A program made the translations under genes and the position numbers. The notes beneath the pieces were generated by a model. It searched no databases. It saw only the letters and a program-made list of their open reading frames with translations, and was not told the DNA's origin. Below, piece by piece: positions 15,108 to 23,750 of a DNA stretch of 64,000 nucleotides. The first letter of the stretch is position 1. Each line of letters starts with the position of its first letter. The stretch spans positions 149,535 to 213,534 of the forward strand of contig NZ_NNBP01000007.1 of NCBI RefSeq assembly GCF_002803155.1, in the 5' to 3' direction. The stretch is from Streptomyces sp. CB02959. GTDB lineage: Bacteria > Actinomycetota > Actinomycetes > Streptomycetales > Streptomycetaceae.

Positions 15108-16904
15108 TCACTTGCACTGACCGGTCTGCGGTCCGTTCACGGTGTTGCCCGACTGCTGCAGGGTGGGGGTGTTGCCCGTGCAGCGCAGTGATGCTCCGAC
15201 CTGGTTGCCCTCGAACTGCGGGGCGAGGGCCTCGGGTAGCAGGCCGCTGCCACTGTTGTCGTTGATCCGCACTGGCGCAGACATCGTGTTGGACGAGACC
15301 TTCATGCCGCCGGTGTTGCCGTCCAGGGTCAGCGGGGCCTTGAAGGTGTTGCCTGTGCAGTTCGTCCCCTCACCCTCGCCCAGCAGCACGAAGCCGCTGG
15401 TGTTCTTGAGGGTTACCTCGGCGTCGAGGGTCGAGTGGCAGATGGTGATGGCGAGGGCGCTGTCCGAGGTCACCGGGCCGTTGACCTCGGCACCCGACAC
15501 TGCCAGTGCCCCGCCGGGCTGCACCTCCACCGGGCCGTTCTGCGTACCGCCTGGGGCGATGCACAGTGACTGGTCCGCGGCCACGGTCAGTGGGCCGTCG
15601 TGGTTCGTGACGCACGGCTGGGTGAAGCCGACGCGGACGTCGGTGGGCGTGGGCGTGGTGGCGGCCGTGAAGGTGGGGTCGCCGTTGTAGGTGGCGGTGA
15701 GGGGGTGGGCACCCGGCTGGAATTTGGTGGTGGTGAACGTGGCCTTGGCGTCGTTGAGCGGCACGGTCGCCAGCGTGGTCGTGCCGTCCGAGAAGGTGAC
15801 CGACCCGGTCGGGGTGCCCGCACCCGGGTTGGCCGAGGCCACGGTGGCGGTGACGTCGACGGCGTGGCCGAACAGCGGGGATGTGGTGTCCGCGTCGAGC
15901 GTGACGGTAGTCCCGTACTGGAACGTGACGATGGCCTTGCCGTTGCCGTGGTTGACGCCTTGGCGGAGCGCGACGTCGGTCGCCGACGGGTCCGCGTAGC
16001 TGCTGCCGCCGCCACCGCCCGCGCCCGGGAAGTAGCCCGGGTTGCCGCCGCCGGAGCCGCCGCCCCCGCCGTGCCAGCCGCCCCCGCCACCGCCGCCGCC
16101 GGGGCCGCCCGCGCCGCCGTTGCCGCCGGTGCCGCCGCTGCCGGGGTTGGGCTGGCTGGTGATGGGGTCGAGGTCGATGCCGGGGGTGCCGGGGCCTCCG
16201 TACAGGGTGTTGGGGTTGCCGTGACCGGCCGCGGTCCGGCTGCCGCCGCCGCCCGCGAGCCCCGACCCCAGCGGGCCGTTGCTCTGACTGCCGTCCTGGC
16301 CGACCAGTCCGCCGCCGGCGCCGCCGTGCAGTTCGGGCCCGCCGTTGCCGGCGCCACCGCCGCCGCCGGCCACCAGGACGCGGTCGGAGCCGTCGAACGC
16401 GGCGGTCCGGACGTCCGAGCCGCCTCCGCCCGAACCGCCGCCGCCGTGCGCGCCACCGCCGCCGGACCCGTGGCCGGTGCCGCCGGGCCGGGACGAACCG
16501 GGTATTCCTGCCGCGCCCACGGTGAGCTGGAGGGTCTGACCGGACGTCACAGGCAGGGTCGCGCGGGTCTCACCGCCCAGTCCGCCGGGGGCGCCGGATA
16601 TCACCGGGTGGGGGTCGATGTAGCCGGCGGCGCTGCCGCCCTCGCCGCCGTACAGGTCGATGTCGACCGCGGTCACACCGTCCGGGACGGTGAAGATGTC
16701 CGTGCCTGCGGAGTCGTAGGTGCACGTGGGCCGTGGAGCTGTGGTGAAGACGCCGCCGGCGCCGCAGGGCTCGGCCGCACTCGCCGTGGCGGCGGCCGCG
16801 GTGAGGGGCACGATCGCGGTGGCGACGAGGCCGGTGGTACCGATCACCGACATCATCCTGGATCTGAAGATGCTCCGACGGGAGGTCGGGCTGCTGTTGC
16901 TCAT
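15108..16904 (-). CDS. Secreted glycine-rich protein with Ig-like domain
   Basis: 598 residues from the ATG at 16904. A long signal peptide (SRRSIFRSRMMSVIGTTGL, cleavage near ATASAAEP) is followed by a beta domain (FTVPDGVTAVDIDLYGGEGG). About 200 residues are then extremely Gly-rich (GGGGGAGNGG, GGAGGPGGGGG and similar), ending GGGGGSSYADPSA, like animal and bacterial glycine-rich shell modules. Next comes an Ig-like repeat (VTLDADTTSPLFGHAVDVTA, GSVTFSDGTTTLATVPL, HPLTATYNGDPTF), and a C-terminal beta-helix-like region with regularly spaced Asn, Gly and paired Cys. No sorting signal is seen, so it is released or held non-covalently. Function unknown; an adhesive or surface-coat role is inference. 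A second Gly-rich secreted gene lies upstream. Confidence 0.8.
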   Translation of the reverse strand: MSNSSPTSRRSIFRSRMMSVIGTTGLVATAIVPLTAAAATASAAEPCGAGGVFTTAPRPTCTYDSAGTDIFTVPDGVTAVDIDLYGGEGGSAAGYIDPHPVISGAPGGLGGETRATLPVTSGQTLQLTVGAAGIPGSSRPGGTGHGSGGGGAHGGGGSGGGGSDVRTAAFDGSDRVLVAGGGGGAGNGGPELHGGAGGGLVGQDGSQSNGPLGSGLAGGGGSRTAAGHGNPNTLYGGPGTPGIDLDPITSQPNPGSGGTGGNGGAGGPGGGGGGGGWHGGGGGSGGGNPGYFPGAGGGGGSSYADPSATDVALRQGVNHGNGKAIVTFQYGTTVTLDADTTSPLFGHAVDVTATVASANPGAGTPTGSVTFSDGTTTLATVPLNDAKATFTTTKFQPGAHPLTATYNGDPTFTAATTPTPTDVRVGFTQPCVTNHDGPLTVAADQSLCIAPGGTQNGPVEVQPGGALAVSGAEVNGPVTSDSALAITICHSTLDAEVTLKNTSGFVLLGEGEGTNCTGNTFKAPLTLDGNTGGMKVSSNTMSAPVRINDNSGSGLLPEALAPQFEGNQVGASLRCTGNTPTLQQSGNTVNGPQTGQCK

Positions 16905-17007
16905 GGGTGTTGACACTGTTTCTCCGGCCCGGTGGGCAGGCAAGGTGAGGGAACGGGTGGTTCGCAGACGGGTAGGGCCTGTCTGCGGATCGGGATCGAC
17001 TGGGCAA

Positions 17008-17598
17008 TCAGGTGCCGTCGTTGGCGCAGAGCGCCCAGACGTCTGCGTAGGTGTTGGTGGGGCCGGCGCCGCCCGCGTGGGCGTCCGCGGACCAGTACGA
17101 GGCGGTGGTGGTGCCGTTGCCGGCCGGGTTGCCGCCGGAGTCGCTGAGGGAGCTGCCGTTGAGGTGGTCGCCGCCCGAGCCGGGGCCGGTGTAGTCGGTG
17201 GTCGTCACGTTGCCGCCGCCGGGGCCGCCCGCGCCGCCGTTGCCGCCGGTGCCGAGCCAGTGCGTGTTGTCGGTGCCGACCACGCCGGTGGTGCCGGTGT
17301 ATTCGGTGGAGCCGTCCGAGCTGGGCTCGGTGCCCATCACATGGTTGCCGTTGGACGACGTACCGGTCCCGATGGCCTGCTGGAGACCGCCGCCGGAGAC
17401 GAGACCGCTGTTGCAGTCCGCGTGGGTCGAGATCTCGGAGAAGGTGATGCCGGGCCCGGCGGTCGCGCCGGGAGTCTGGACGGTCACGCTCACGGTGTTG
17501 GCGTAGGCGACCCCGGACATCGCCGGTGCCAGCGCCAACAGAGCGCCGATCACCAGCGCCCTGCCGGCCGATCGGCGCGGCAGGAATGTGGCCTTCAT
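17008..17598 (-). CDS. Small secreted Gly/Ser/Thr-rich protein
   Basis: 196 residues from the ATG at 17598, preceded by GAGAGGAAGAG. The signal peptide (MKATFLPRRSAGRALVIGAL, cleavage near AYAN) leads into a low-complexity domain rich in Gly, Ser, Thr and Asn (SSNGNHVMGTEPSSDGSTEY, GTGGNGGAGGPGGGN, SLSDSGGNPAGNGTTTASYW) with two Cys. It shares the GGNGGAGGPGGG motif with the larger Gly-rich protein downstream; the two lie 103 bases apart on the same strand and may be co-transcribed. No recognised family; probably an extracellular structural protein. Confidence 0.7.
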   Translation of the reverse strand: MKATFLPRRSAGRALVIGALLALAPAMSGVAYANTVSVTVQTPGATAGPGITFSEISTHADCNSGLVSGGGLQQAIGTGTSSNGNHVMGTEPSSDGSTEYTGTTGVVGTDNTHWLGTGGNGGAGGPGGGNVTTTDYTGPGSGGDHLNGSSLSDSGGNPAGNGTTTASYWSADAHAGGAGPTNTYADVWALCANDGT

Positions 17599-18587
17599 CG
17601 GACTCTTCCTCTCTGATTGCAGTGCTGCACACGCGGGCAGCGCGGAGAAAAGCCGTGCGGGAGAAGAACCGACCACTTCGGGGGGAGCGGTCGCCACGGG
17701 CCCGAGGCGGCTGGGGAGCCTTCGATGGCAGGAGACGGAACCCGTACGAGCCGGCACTCAACGCGGCTTGCAGACGCGGACAGTAACAGCCCGTCGGAAG
17801 CCGCAGCTACAGGCAAATCACACAGGTGAGGCTGGCAGATGCTACAGAGAATGCTTGTTTGGCCTTGAACTTGTGGGACGGTGTCGCTGCCCTCATCGCC
17901 GCGCGCCGCTCCGTGGACTGCCGGCCTGGGGCAGGCCGGGGCTGCTGGGCCCCGGTCCTCGCCGGGGCCCCTCGTGAGATCGACCGCTGAACGCCCTGGG
18001 TGGGGGTTGTACGACGGCGAAGAACGCGCTGCCCGTGCCCCCAGGCCGGGGGAGTGGAAGTACGCGTTGATCGCGTGGCTCAGATCGCCCTGGCTGAGGC
18101 AGCCGTCGCCGTTGGTGTCCGGCTGGCTGGCCCAGCACGCGCGAGGCGTCTCGGGCAAGGTCCCATATTTCGAGGTCCCGCGACCCTGACGGGGCCTGCG
18201 CAAAGCGGAGTTGGGAGCACAAAGGCGCGGTCGAATCCCGCGTGGAAACGAGTTCAGTGCCCAGGTCGGAGCCTCGGGTGCCGAACTCTTCTCCTTGGTG
18301 CGGCCGCGCAAGGGGCACGTCGTGGTGCGGTCTGAAGCCAACAGGTTGGAGCGTGCCTGGTCGGCAAGGTGAACGCGGGCGCCTGCTGCCGGGACCCTTC
18401 CCGGTCGACGATGCCGCGGCTCTCGGGCAAGCCACCGAGCGTGCTTCGGATGGTGAGTCCGTTTTGTCCGTGATATCCGCAAATGCGGCGCGCCGTCCGG
18501 TGCCTACGGCATATTTTCCATTAGGGTCCTGTGACTGTACGAAGTCGCTATATCACGGATTGCATCCGTTCAACCACTGGAGGAGAA
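17599..18587. other. Gene-poor 1-kb region with EF-hand-like relic and promoters
   Basis: 989 bases between two divergent secreted-protein genes. It must hold the promoters of both: 17600-17870 is AT-richer on the left side and 18470-18570 on the right (CATATTTTCCATTAGGG near 18509-18525, GCTATATCACGG near 18547-18558). The middle (about 17880-18260) has an antisense frame with one EF-hand-like loop, listed separately. Nothing else looks like a functioning gene. Confidence 0.5.
18084..18119 (-). pseudogene. Isolated EF-hand calcium-binding loop (gene relic?)
   Basis: The minus strand encodes DTNGDGCLSQGD followed by LSHAINAYF, which matches the 12-residue EF-hand loop (Asp1, Asn3, Asp5, Gly6, Leu8, Asp12) and its exiting helix. 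No start codon, ribosome site or second EF-hand is seen nearby, and the rest of the frame is compositionally poor coding sequence. Either a decayed calcium-binding or dockerin-like protein or chance. Confidence 0.3.
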
Positions 18588-18974
18588 ATGCGCAAGCTTC
18601 ACAGCGCCGCTGTCGTGGCTGTTGTCCTCGGTAGCTTCGGCTTCCTCGGCGCCGGCACCGCTTACGCCGACGGAGGGAGAGGCGGCATGGGTGGCACCGA
18701 CTTCATGGTCAAGCAGGGCAGCCAGTGTCGGTCGCACGACACGAACGTCGACGTCCTCGGCGAGGTCGGGATCCTCAACGGCGTGCTGGGCAACGCCATC
18801 GGCGGCGAGGGCTCGCCTGGTGCGCAGAGCACCCGCATGGGCTCGTCCATGGGCTGCGACAACACTGCCGACCTCATGGGCGGCAAGAAGGGCGGCGAAG
18901 AGCGGAACGGCGGGGAGGGCCACGAGGGCAAGGGAGGCAAGGAGGGCGGAGAGCGCGGAGAGCACGGGGAGTGA
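18588..18974 (+). CDS. Small secreted protein with charged Gly/Glu/Lys tail
   Basis: 128 residues; the ATG at 18588 has a strong GGAGGAG ribosome site. The signal peptide (MRKLHSAAVVAVVLGSFGFL, cleavage near AYADG) is followed by a short conserved-looking core with two Cys (QGSQCRSHDTNVDVLGEVGI, GCDNTADLMGG). The last ~30 residues are a repetitive GG/K/E/H/R tail ending GGERGEHGE. Similar small exported proteins are frequent in streptomycetes and have no known function. The region before it is AT-rich and likely holds its promoter; a strong hairpin follows. Confidence 0.75.
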   Translation: MRKLHSAAVVAVVLGSFGFLGAGTAYADGGRGGMGGTDFMVKQGSQCRSHDTNVDVLGEVGILNGVLGNAIGGEGSPGAQSTRMGSSMGCDNTADLMGGKKGGEERNGGEGHEGKGGKEGGERGEHGE

Positions 18975-19065
18975 CACCGGGTCCGGCGTCCGGGCCGGGG
19001 TCGTTTCGGCCCCTTCGGTGCCAGGCCGCGGGACTTCGCTCGATCCACAGCTGGAACGAAAGGCG

Positions 19066-19098
19066 GCTGGCCAGGCTTCTCGGGGAAGCCCGGCCAGC
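19066..19098 (+). terminator. Stem-loop terminator after the small secreted protein
   Basis: Thirteen-base arms 19066-19078 and 19086-19098 pair with one mismatch around a 7-base loop, 91 bases after the stop at 18974. It lies between convergent genes. Confidence 0.65.
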
Positions 19099-19187
19099 GG
19101 CCGCGTTTCGGGGCTGGTGCGATGCGCCCGGCCATGTGTGTTTCAAGATGCATCTCGCGGAATGACCCGGCGGAACGGTACTGAGCG

Positions 19188-20147
19188 CTAAGGCGCCAGC
19201 AGGCTCCCCAGCTCCGTGCGCCGGTGCACCACGGCCCGCCCGGCGCGGACCGTGGTGATCAGGCCCGCGCCGCGCAGCGCGGCGGTGTGGGCCGAGGTGG
19301 TGGCGTTGCTGACGCCCAGCCGCCGGGCGAGCCCGCTGGTGGTGTGCTCATCGGCGAGGAGAAGCAGGATGTCGGCGCGAGTTCGCCCGAGCACCCCGGC
19401 CAGTGCGTCGTCACGGCCCCCCGCCCCGGCCGGCGAGAGCGGTAGGCCGGGCCCCGCCGGGTAGCTCAGGTACAGCGGGCGGTCGGACAGGTCGGCGATG
19501 AGGGGATGACCGGTCCAGTGGAAGGTGGGCAGCAGCACCACGCCACGACCGCCCAGCTTGATGTTCCGCGCGACGGGCCCCTCCAACTCCCAGACCTCGC
19601 CGTCGCGCAGTCGGGCACCGGGTACGAGTCCGACGAGTACGGCGCCGATGCCCTGCTCGGCCACGGCCACCGCGTGGCGGGTGAACTCCCGCTGGTGCAG
19701 GTCCTGCACCACGGGCCATACCGGGCGCAGCACCGTCTCGAAGGCGGCGTGCTGTGCGCGGCGGAGGAGTTGCCAGGCATGCGCGTCGCCCCGGTGCAGG
19801 TGGTGGATCCACAGCGGAGGCCGGGCCGCATGCCTGGCGTAGACGCGCTCGATCTCGGAGCGGACCAGGTCCGGGCACGAGGCCCGGACGGTGTCCAGCC
19901 CCTCCTTCAGGGTGTCGCTGAACACGTCGATGAAGGCCGGGGCCTCTCCGGCGGGGACCAGGTCCCCGAACGGCTCGGCGACGGACGGCAAGGAGCGGAG
20001 CAGCCGCCGCCTCCAGCGGCCGAAGACCAATGCGTCGTGGTGAGCGCACAACATGCTCAGGGCCGCGTTGAGTTCCTGCAACGGCGCCGGCCGAGGCGCG
20101 AACCGGACACGGGCGAAGTCGGCGGCCGTGAAATGGATCCGGATCAC
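19188..20147 (-). CDS. ArsR-like winged-helix regulator with N-terminal DUF5937-type domain
   Basis: 319 residues from a GTG at 20147 with GGGAGG just upstream; this fits the family's usual beginning (VIRIHFTAADFARVRFAPRP). Residues 1-230 are the long helical N-terminal domain typical of actinomycete ArsR-like regulators (PLQELNAALSMLCA, VVLLPTFHWTGHPLIA). The C-terminal ~90 residues are the winged helix (LAGVLGRTRADILLLLA, TTSGLARRLGVSNATTSAHT, LRGAGLITTVRAGRAVVH). The start is 85 bases from the divergent alpha/beta hydrolase gene, the likely target. Ligand unknown; no metal-binding Cys cluster is apparent. Confidence 0.85.
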   Translation of the reverse strand: MIRIHFTAADFARVRFAPRPAPLQELNAALSMLCAHHDALVFGRWRRRLLRSLPSVAEPFGDLVPAGEAPAFIDVFSDTLKEGLDTVRASCPDLVRSEIERVYARHAARPPLWIHHLHRGDAHAWQLLRRAQHAAFETVLRPVWPVVQDLHQREFTRHAVAVAEQGIGAVLVGLVPGARLRDGEVWELEGPVARNIKLGGRGVVLLPTFHWTGHPLIADLSDRPLYLSYPAGPGLPLSPAGAGGRDDALAGVLGRTRADILLLLADEHTTSGLARRLGVSNATTSAHTAALRGAGLITTVRAGRAVVHRRTELGSLLAP

Positions 20148-20232
20148 TACCCTCCCGGCCGGCGCAACGCCATCGTTTCGGCGAGACACTGAAGCATGGC
20201 CGCCCTTCCCTCCGGGCGCCAGCATTCAGGGC

Positions 20233-21381
20233 ATGTCTTCTTCTGCCTTCACTGTAGACCGGCGGACCGTCACCAAGTCGGCCATGGCGGCCATCGCCGC
20301 ACTGCTTCTCCCGGCCCTCGGTGGCGTGGCGCGAGCCGATACGGGGCGCCTCGCCCTGAGGCTGCCCCCACCGACCGGCCCACACCGGATCGGCGTCACC
20401 GCACTGCACTTGACCGACCGCTCCCGGCGCGACCCGTGGGAGCCGGGCATCGTTCGCGAGCTGATGGTCACGGTGTTCTATCCGGCCTGCGACGTCCGCG
20501 GCTACCCGGTCGCGCCCCAGATGACGGTGGGGGCTGCGCAGCATTTCCAGGAGTTCGCCCCGCTGTTCCACCCGGAGTTGCCGCGGGCCGGAGTGGACTG
20601 GGCGGCCGCCCTGGGCCACGCGCACACGGGCGCACCCGCGCAGCCCGTACGGCGGCCGGTGGTGCTGTACAGCCCGGGTGGCGGCGATCCGCGCACACTG
20701 GGCACCGGGGTCGCCGAGGAACTGGCGAGCCACGGGTATGTGGTGGTGACCATCGACCATCCCGGCGACGCCTCCGAGGTCGAGTTCCCCGACGGCTCCA
20801 TCCGGGAGAGCGTTTTCAGGGGGGATCCGCGGACGGCACCGACCGTCTTCCGCACCGCGATCCGCACCAGGATCGCGGACACCGGATTCGTACTGGACCG
20901 GCTGGAAGCCCTGGCGGCCGGGCGAGACGGCCTCGGCCGTGCGTTGGATCTGAGGCGGGTGGGCATCTACGGCCACTCGGCGGGTGGAACGACGGCGGCC
21001 GAGGCGATGCACGAGGACCGCCGCATCAAAGCGGCGATCAACCTGGAGGGCTTCCTGGACTACCCGGACGGGAAGTTGTTCCCGATTGCCGAGCACGGGG
21101 CGGACCGGCCGCTGCTCCTCCTGGGCACCGACGGCTTCTCGCAGAAGGAGGAGCTGGAGCGTTCCTGGTCGCTCATGCGGCATGTCCACCGGCGGCAGCT
21201 CGATGATGCCGCGCATGGGGTTTTCACGGACTATGCGTCAATGGTGCCCCAGTTGCAGTCGGCCGGGCTCGTGACGGCCGACAACCGCAAGGAGCTGATC
21301 GGGGCGATCACCCCGGAGAAGTCGGTGCCGCTGGTGCGCGGCTACGTGCGCTCGTTCTTCGCCCGGCACCTCCGGGCGTAG
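20233..21381 (+). CDS. Secreted alpha/beta hydrolase (PAF-acetylhydrolase-like)
   Basis: 382 residues from the ATG at 20233. A twin-Arg-like signal (DRRTVTKSAMAAIAALLLPA, cleavage near ARADT) precedes the hydrolase. The strand RPVVLYSPGGG (oxyanion region) and the nucleophile elbow GHSAGG identify a serine hydrolase; INLEGFLDYPDG and HGVFTDY provide the probable acid and His. The order matches platelet-activating-factor acetylhydrolase/chlorophyllase-like lipases secreted by streptomycetes. Substrate not determined. It is divergent from the ArsR-like regulator, which probably controls it. Confidence 0.85.
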   Translation: MSSSAFTVDRRTVTKSAMAAIAALLLPALGGVARADTGRLALRLPPPTGPHRIGVTALHLTDRSRRDPWEPGIVRELMVTVFYPACDVRGYPVAPQMTVGAAQHFQEFAPLFHPELPRAGVDWAAALGHAHTGAPAQPVRRPVVLYSPGGGDPRTLGTGVAEELASHGYVVVTIDHPGDASEVEFPDGSIRESVFRGDPRTAPTVFRTAIRTRIADTGFVLDRLEALAAGRDGLGRALDLRRVGIYGHSAGGTTAAEAMHEDRRIKAAINLEGFLDYPDGKLFPIAEHGADRPLLLLGTDGFSQKEELERSWSLMRHVHRRQLDDAAHGVFTDYASMVPQLQSAGLVTADNRKELIGAITPEKSVPLVRGYVRSFFARHLRA

Positions 21382-21688
21382 CTCTCACGGCGCTGCGTAC
21401 GGCCGGGTCTGTCACAGGATTGCCCGGACGAGTCCCAGCCTGCGAGGTTCCGAGGAAGGCGGTGGCGAACCGGATCGGCCGCTAGGGTGACAACCAGAGG
21501 CCGATACCTGTGCAGTCGGCCAAGACGACGGCCAGGTGGGCGAGTTGGGGACTGCGCAGAGTGTGGTGGCCGTGACGATGCCGTTTTCGAGCTGCCCGCG
21601 GGAGCCGAGGTATGACGGGACATATAGGCCGTGGCGTGCCCGGACTTACGGGCGCAGGTACCTCGGGTCGACCGGACGCGGTGGGCGG
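21382..21688. other. Intergenic region before the PAP2 gene
   Basis: About 307 bases. TCGGCC (21475-21480) and GGCCGA (21498-21503) form a weak inverted repeat that may end the hydrolase transcript. An in-frame extension of the PAP2 gene to 21536 exists but reads poorly as protein. No promoter can be picked out. Confidence 0.4.
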
Positions 21689-22369
21689 GTGACCGGCCGG
21701 CATGCGCCCGCGGTGCTGCCCTCGTCGCTGCGCGGGCGGCTCGGGCTGATTGCGGCCCTCGCCGCACTGGTGGTCGTCGTGCTCGGGGTCCTGTATGCCG
21801 ACGACCACAAGGCCGGCATGGTGGATGGGCGGATCCGGGCGGCGGTGGACGGTGTGGGGCCGCCGTGGCGGTATGTCGCACTGGCCATGGACTTCTTGGG
21901 GGAGCCCGCCGGATCGGCGACGCTGGTCGTGGCCGCCGTGGCGGGCTGCCTGCTGCTTCGGCGTCCTCGCGCGGCGGTGTTCGTGGTTGCCGGGGCCGGC
22001 ATGTCCGTGGGGACGGCGACGCTGATCAAGCCCCTGGTGGGACGCACCATCCACGGCGACAACCTGTCCTACCCGAGCGGGCACACCGCCTTCTTCACCG
22101 CGCTCTCCCTCGTGGTGGCGCTGCTCGCGACCGGCCGCCTCGGCCTGGGCAGGGCGGCCGGCACGCTGGTCGTGCTTGCCGCGGCGCTGGTTGCGGGTGC
22201 GGCTATGGGATGGGCGCAGGTCGTTCTGGGCGCGCATTACCCGACCGACGTCCTCGGCGGCTGGTGCACCGCGCTGGCGGTGACATCGGCGACCGCGTGG
22301 CTGGTCGACCGGGTGGCCGACCGGCTGGCCGATCGGATGGCCGACGCCGGTCGGCGACAGTGTTGCTGA
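21689..22369 (+). CDS. Phosphatase PAP2 family membrane protein
   Basis: About 226 residues from the GTG at 21689 (start uncertain). Five or six membrane helices alternate with the PAP2 motifs: KPLVGRTIHGDNLS (motif 1), PSGHTAFFTA (motif 2, catalytic His) and LGAHYPTDVLGG (motif 3, nucleophile His and Asp). The Arg usual in motif 3 is replaced (AQVVLGAH). These enzymes dephosphorylate lipid phosphates such as undecaprenyl diphosphate on the outer face of the membrane. It converges with the end of the exopolysaccharide operon, 21 bases away; a functional link through the polyprenyl carrier is plausible but not shown. Confidence 0.85.
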   Translation: MTGRHAPAVLPSSLRGRLGLIAALAALVVVVLGVLYADDHKAGMVDGRIRAAVDGVGPPWRYVALAMDFLGEPAGSATLVVAAVAGCLLLRRPRAAVFVVAGAGMSVGTATLIKPLVGRTIHGDNLSYPSGHTAFFTALSLVVALLATGRLGLGRAAGTLVVLAAALVAGAAMGWAQVVLGAHYPTDVLGGWCTALAVTSATAWLVDRVADRLADRMADAGRRQCC

Positions 22370-22390
22370 CGTTGCGTCAGGTCACGTCGG

Positions 22391-23743
22391 TCACGCCGTG
22401 CGGCGGAACACGGGCTTCACGGGGCGTCCGGCCAGCCAGGGGGTGGGGTCGGCGGCGTCCAGTGCCTTCCGGTACACCGCGCATGCCTGGGCCACCACCT
22501 CGACGGTGCGGTCGATGTCGGCGTCGTCGAGCGCGCTGCTCACCACGAACGACGGGGCCAGCACTCCGCCCGCGAGGAGCCGGCGCAGGAACAGGGTGCG
22601 GTACTGCTGCGACGGCTGCCGGTTCTCGTCGAGGGTGGCGAAGACCAGGTTGCTGGCCCGGCCCCGGACGACGACGTGGTCGCCGACGCCCATGCTCGCC
22701 GCGGCGTCGCGGACACCGGCGGCCAACCGCTCGCCGAGGGCGTGCAGCCGCGCGGTGATGCCCTCCTCCGTGTAGGTGGTCTGTACGGCCATCGCGGCTG
22801 CCAGGGAGTGGGTTTCCGCGCCGTGCGTGGTGGACAGTAGGAACACCCGGTCGCCGGAGTGGCGCAGCCCGCCCCGCTCCATCAGGTCGCGGCGCCCGGC
22901 CAGTGCGGAGACGGCGAACCCGTTGCCCAGCGCCTTGCCGAACGTGGAGAGGTCGGGGACGACGCCGTACAGGCCCTGGGCGCCCGCCTCGGACCAGCGG
23001 AGGCCGGTGATCATCTCGTCGAAGATCAGTACGCAGCCGTGTCGGTCCGCTAGTTGGCGCAGGCCGGCGAGGTAGCCCGGCGGTGGCTCGGTCTGGCCTG
23101 CGGGTTCGAGGATCAGGCAGGCGATCTCGCCCTGATGACGGGTCAGCAACTCCTCCGTTGCGGCCAGGTCCCCGTAGGGGAACGCCACGGTGAGTTCGAT
23201 GGTCGCCGACGGAATGCCGGCGGACATCGGCGTGGTGCCGATGAACCAGTCGTCGACGGAGAAGAACGGATGGTCGCCGCAGACGGCCACCCGCGGGCGC
23301 CCGGTGGCGGCGCGGGCGAGGCGCACCGCGGCGGTGGTGGCGTCGGAGCCGTTCTTCGCGAACTTCACCATGTCGGCGGTGGGCACCGTGGCCAGGAAGC
23401 GTTCCGCGGCCTCGACCTCCACGAGGGACGGCCGGACGAAGTTGCTGCCGCGGTCGAGTTCCCGCCGCACCGCCTCGATCACGCGTGGATGGGCGTGCCC
23501 GAGGCTGACCGACCGCAGACCGGAGCCGTACTCGATGTAGCGGTTGCCGTCGATGTCCCATACGTGGGCGCCGCGGCCGTGGCTGATGACCGGGGTCAGG
23601 CCCTCGGGGTACTGGTCGTCGCCCTTGGCGTAGGTGTGCGCGCCCCCGGGGATCATGGCGTGCAGCCGCTCGTTCGCCTGCCGCGACCGGGTCAGGCGGA
23701 ACTCTTCGGTGTCTTCGATTTCTTCGGTCTCTTCAGTGGCCAC
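22391..23743 (-). CDS. Class III PLP aminotransferase (glutamate-1-semialdehyde aminomutase-like)
   Basis: 450 residues, last gene of the exopolysaccharide operon. It has the class III PLP fold: AHVWDIDGNRYIEYGSGLRS, SLGHAHPRV, KFAKNGSDATTAAVRLARA, FDEMITGLRW (PLP-binding Asp), and the Schiff-base Lys in STFGKALGNGFAVSAL. The closest familiar enzyme is HemL, but the acidic N-terminus and location in a sugar cluster argue for a sugar-biosynthetic role such as transamination of a keto-sugar or a small side-chain donor. It starts 7 bases after the 3,5-epimerase stop. Confidence 0.85.
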   Translation of the reverse strand: MATEETEEIEDTEEFRLTRSRQANERLHAMIPGGAHTYAKGDDQYPEGLTPVISHGRGAHVWDIDGNRYIEYGSGLRSVSLGHAHPRVIEAVRRELDRGSNFVRPSLVEVEAAERFLATVPTADMVKFAKNGSDATTAAVRLARAATGRPRVAVCGDHPFFSVDDWFIGTTPMSAGIPSATIELTVAFPYGDLAATEELLTRHQGEIACLILEPAGQTEPPPGYLAGLRQLADRHGCVLIFDEMITGLRWSEAGAQGLYGVVPDLSTFGKALGNGFAVSALAGRRDLMERGGLRHSGDRVFLLSTTHGAETHSLAAAMAVQTTYTEEGITARLHALGERLAAGVRDAAASMGVGDHVVVRGRASNLVFATLDENRQPSQQYRTLFLRRLLAGGVLAPSFVVSSALDDADIDRTVEVVAQACAVYRKALDAADPTPWLAGRPVKPVFRRTA

Positions 23744-23750
23744 GCCTGCC

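Noticed and set aside
17595..18482. Antisense 295-codon frame including the EF-hand loop
   Set aside because: Only ~20 residues look protein-like; start region and rest do not, so it was recorded as a relic rather than a gene.
22391..23743. Calling the aminotransferase HemL of tetrapyrrole synthesis
   Set aside because: Its acidic N-terminus and place in a coupled sugar operon argue for a sugar-pathway role.
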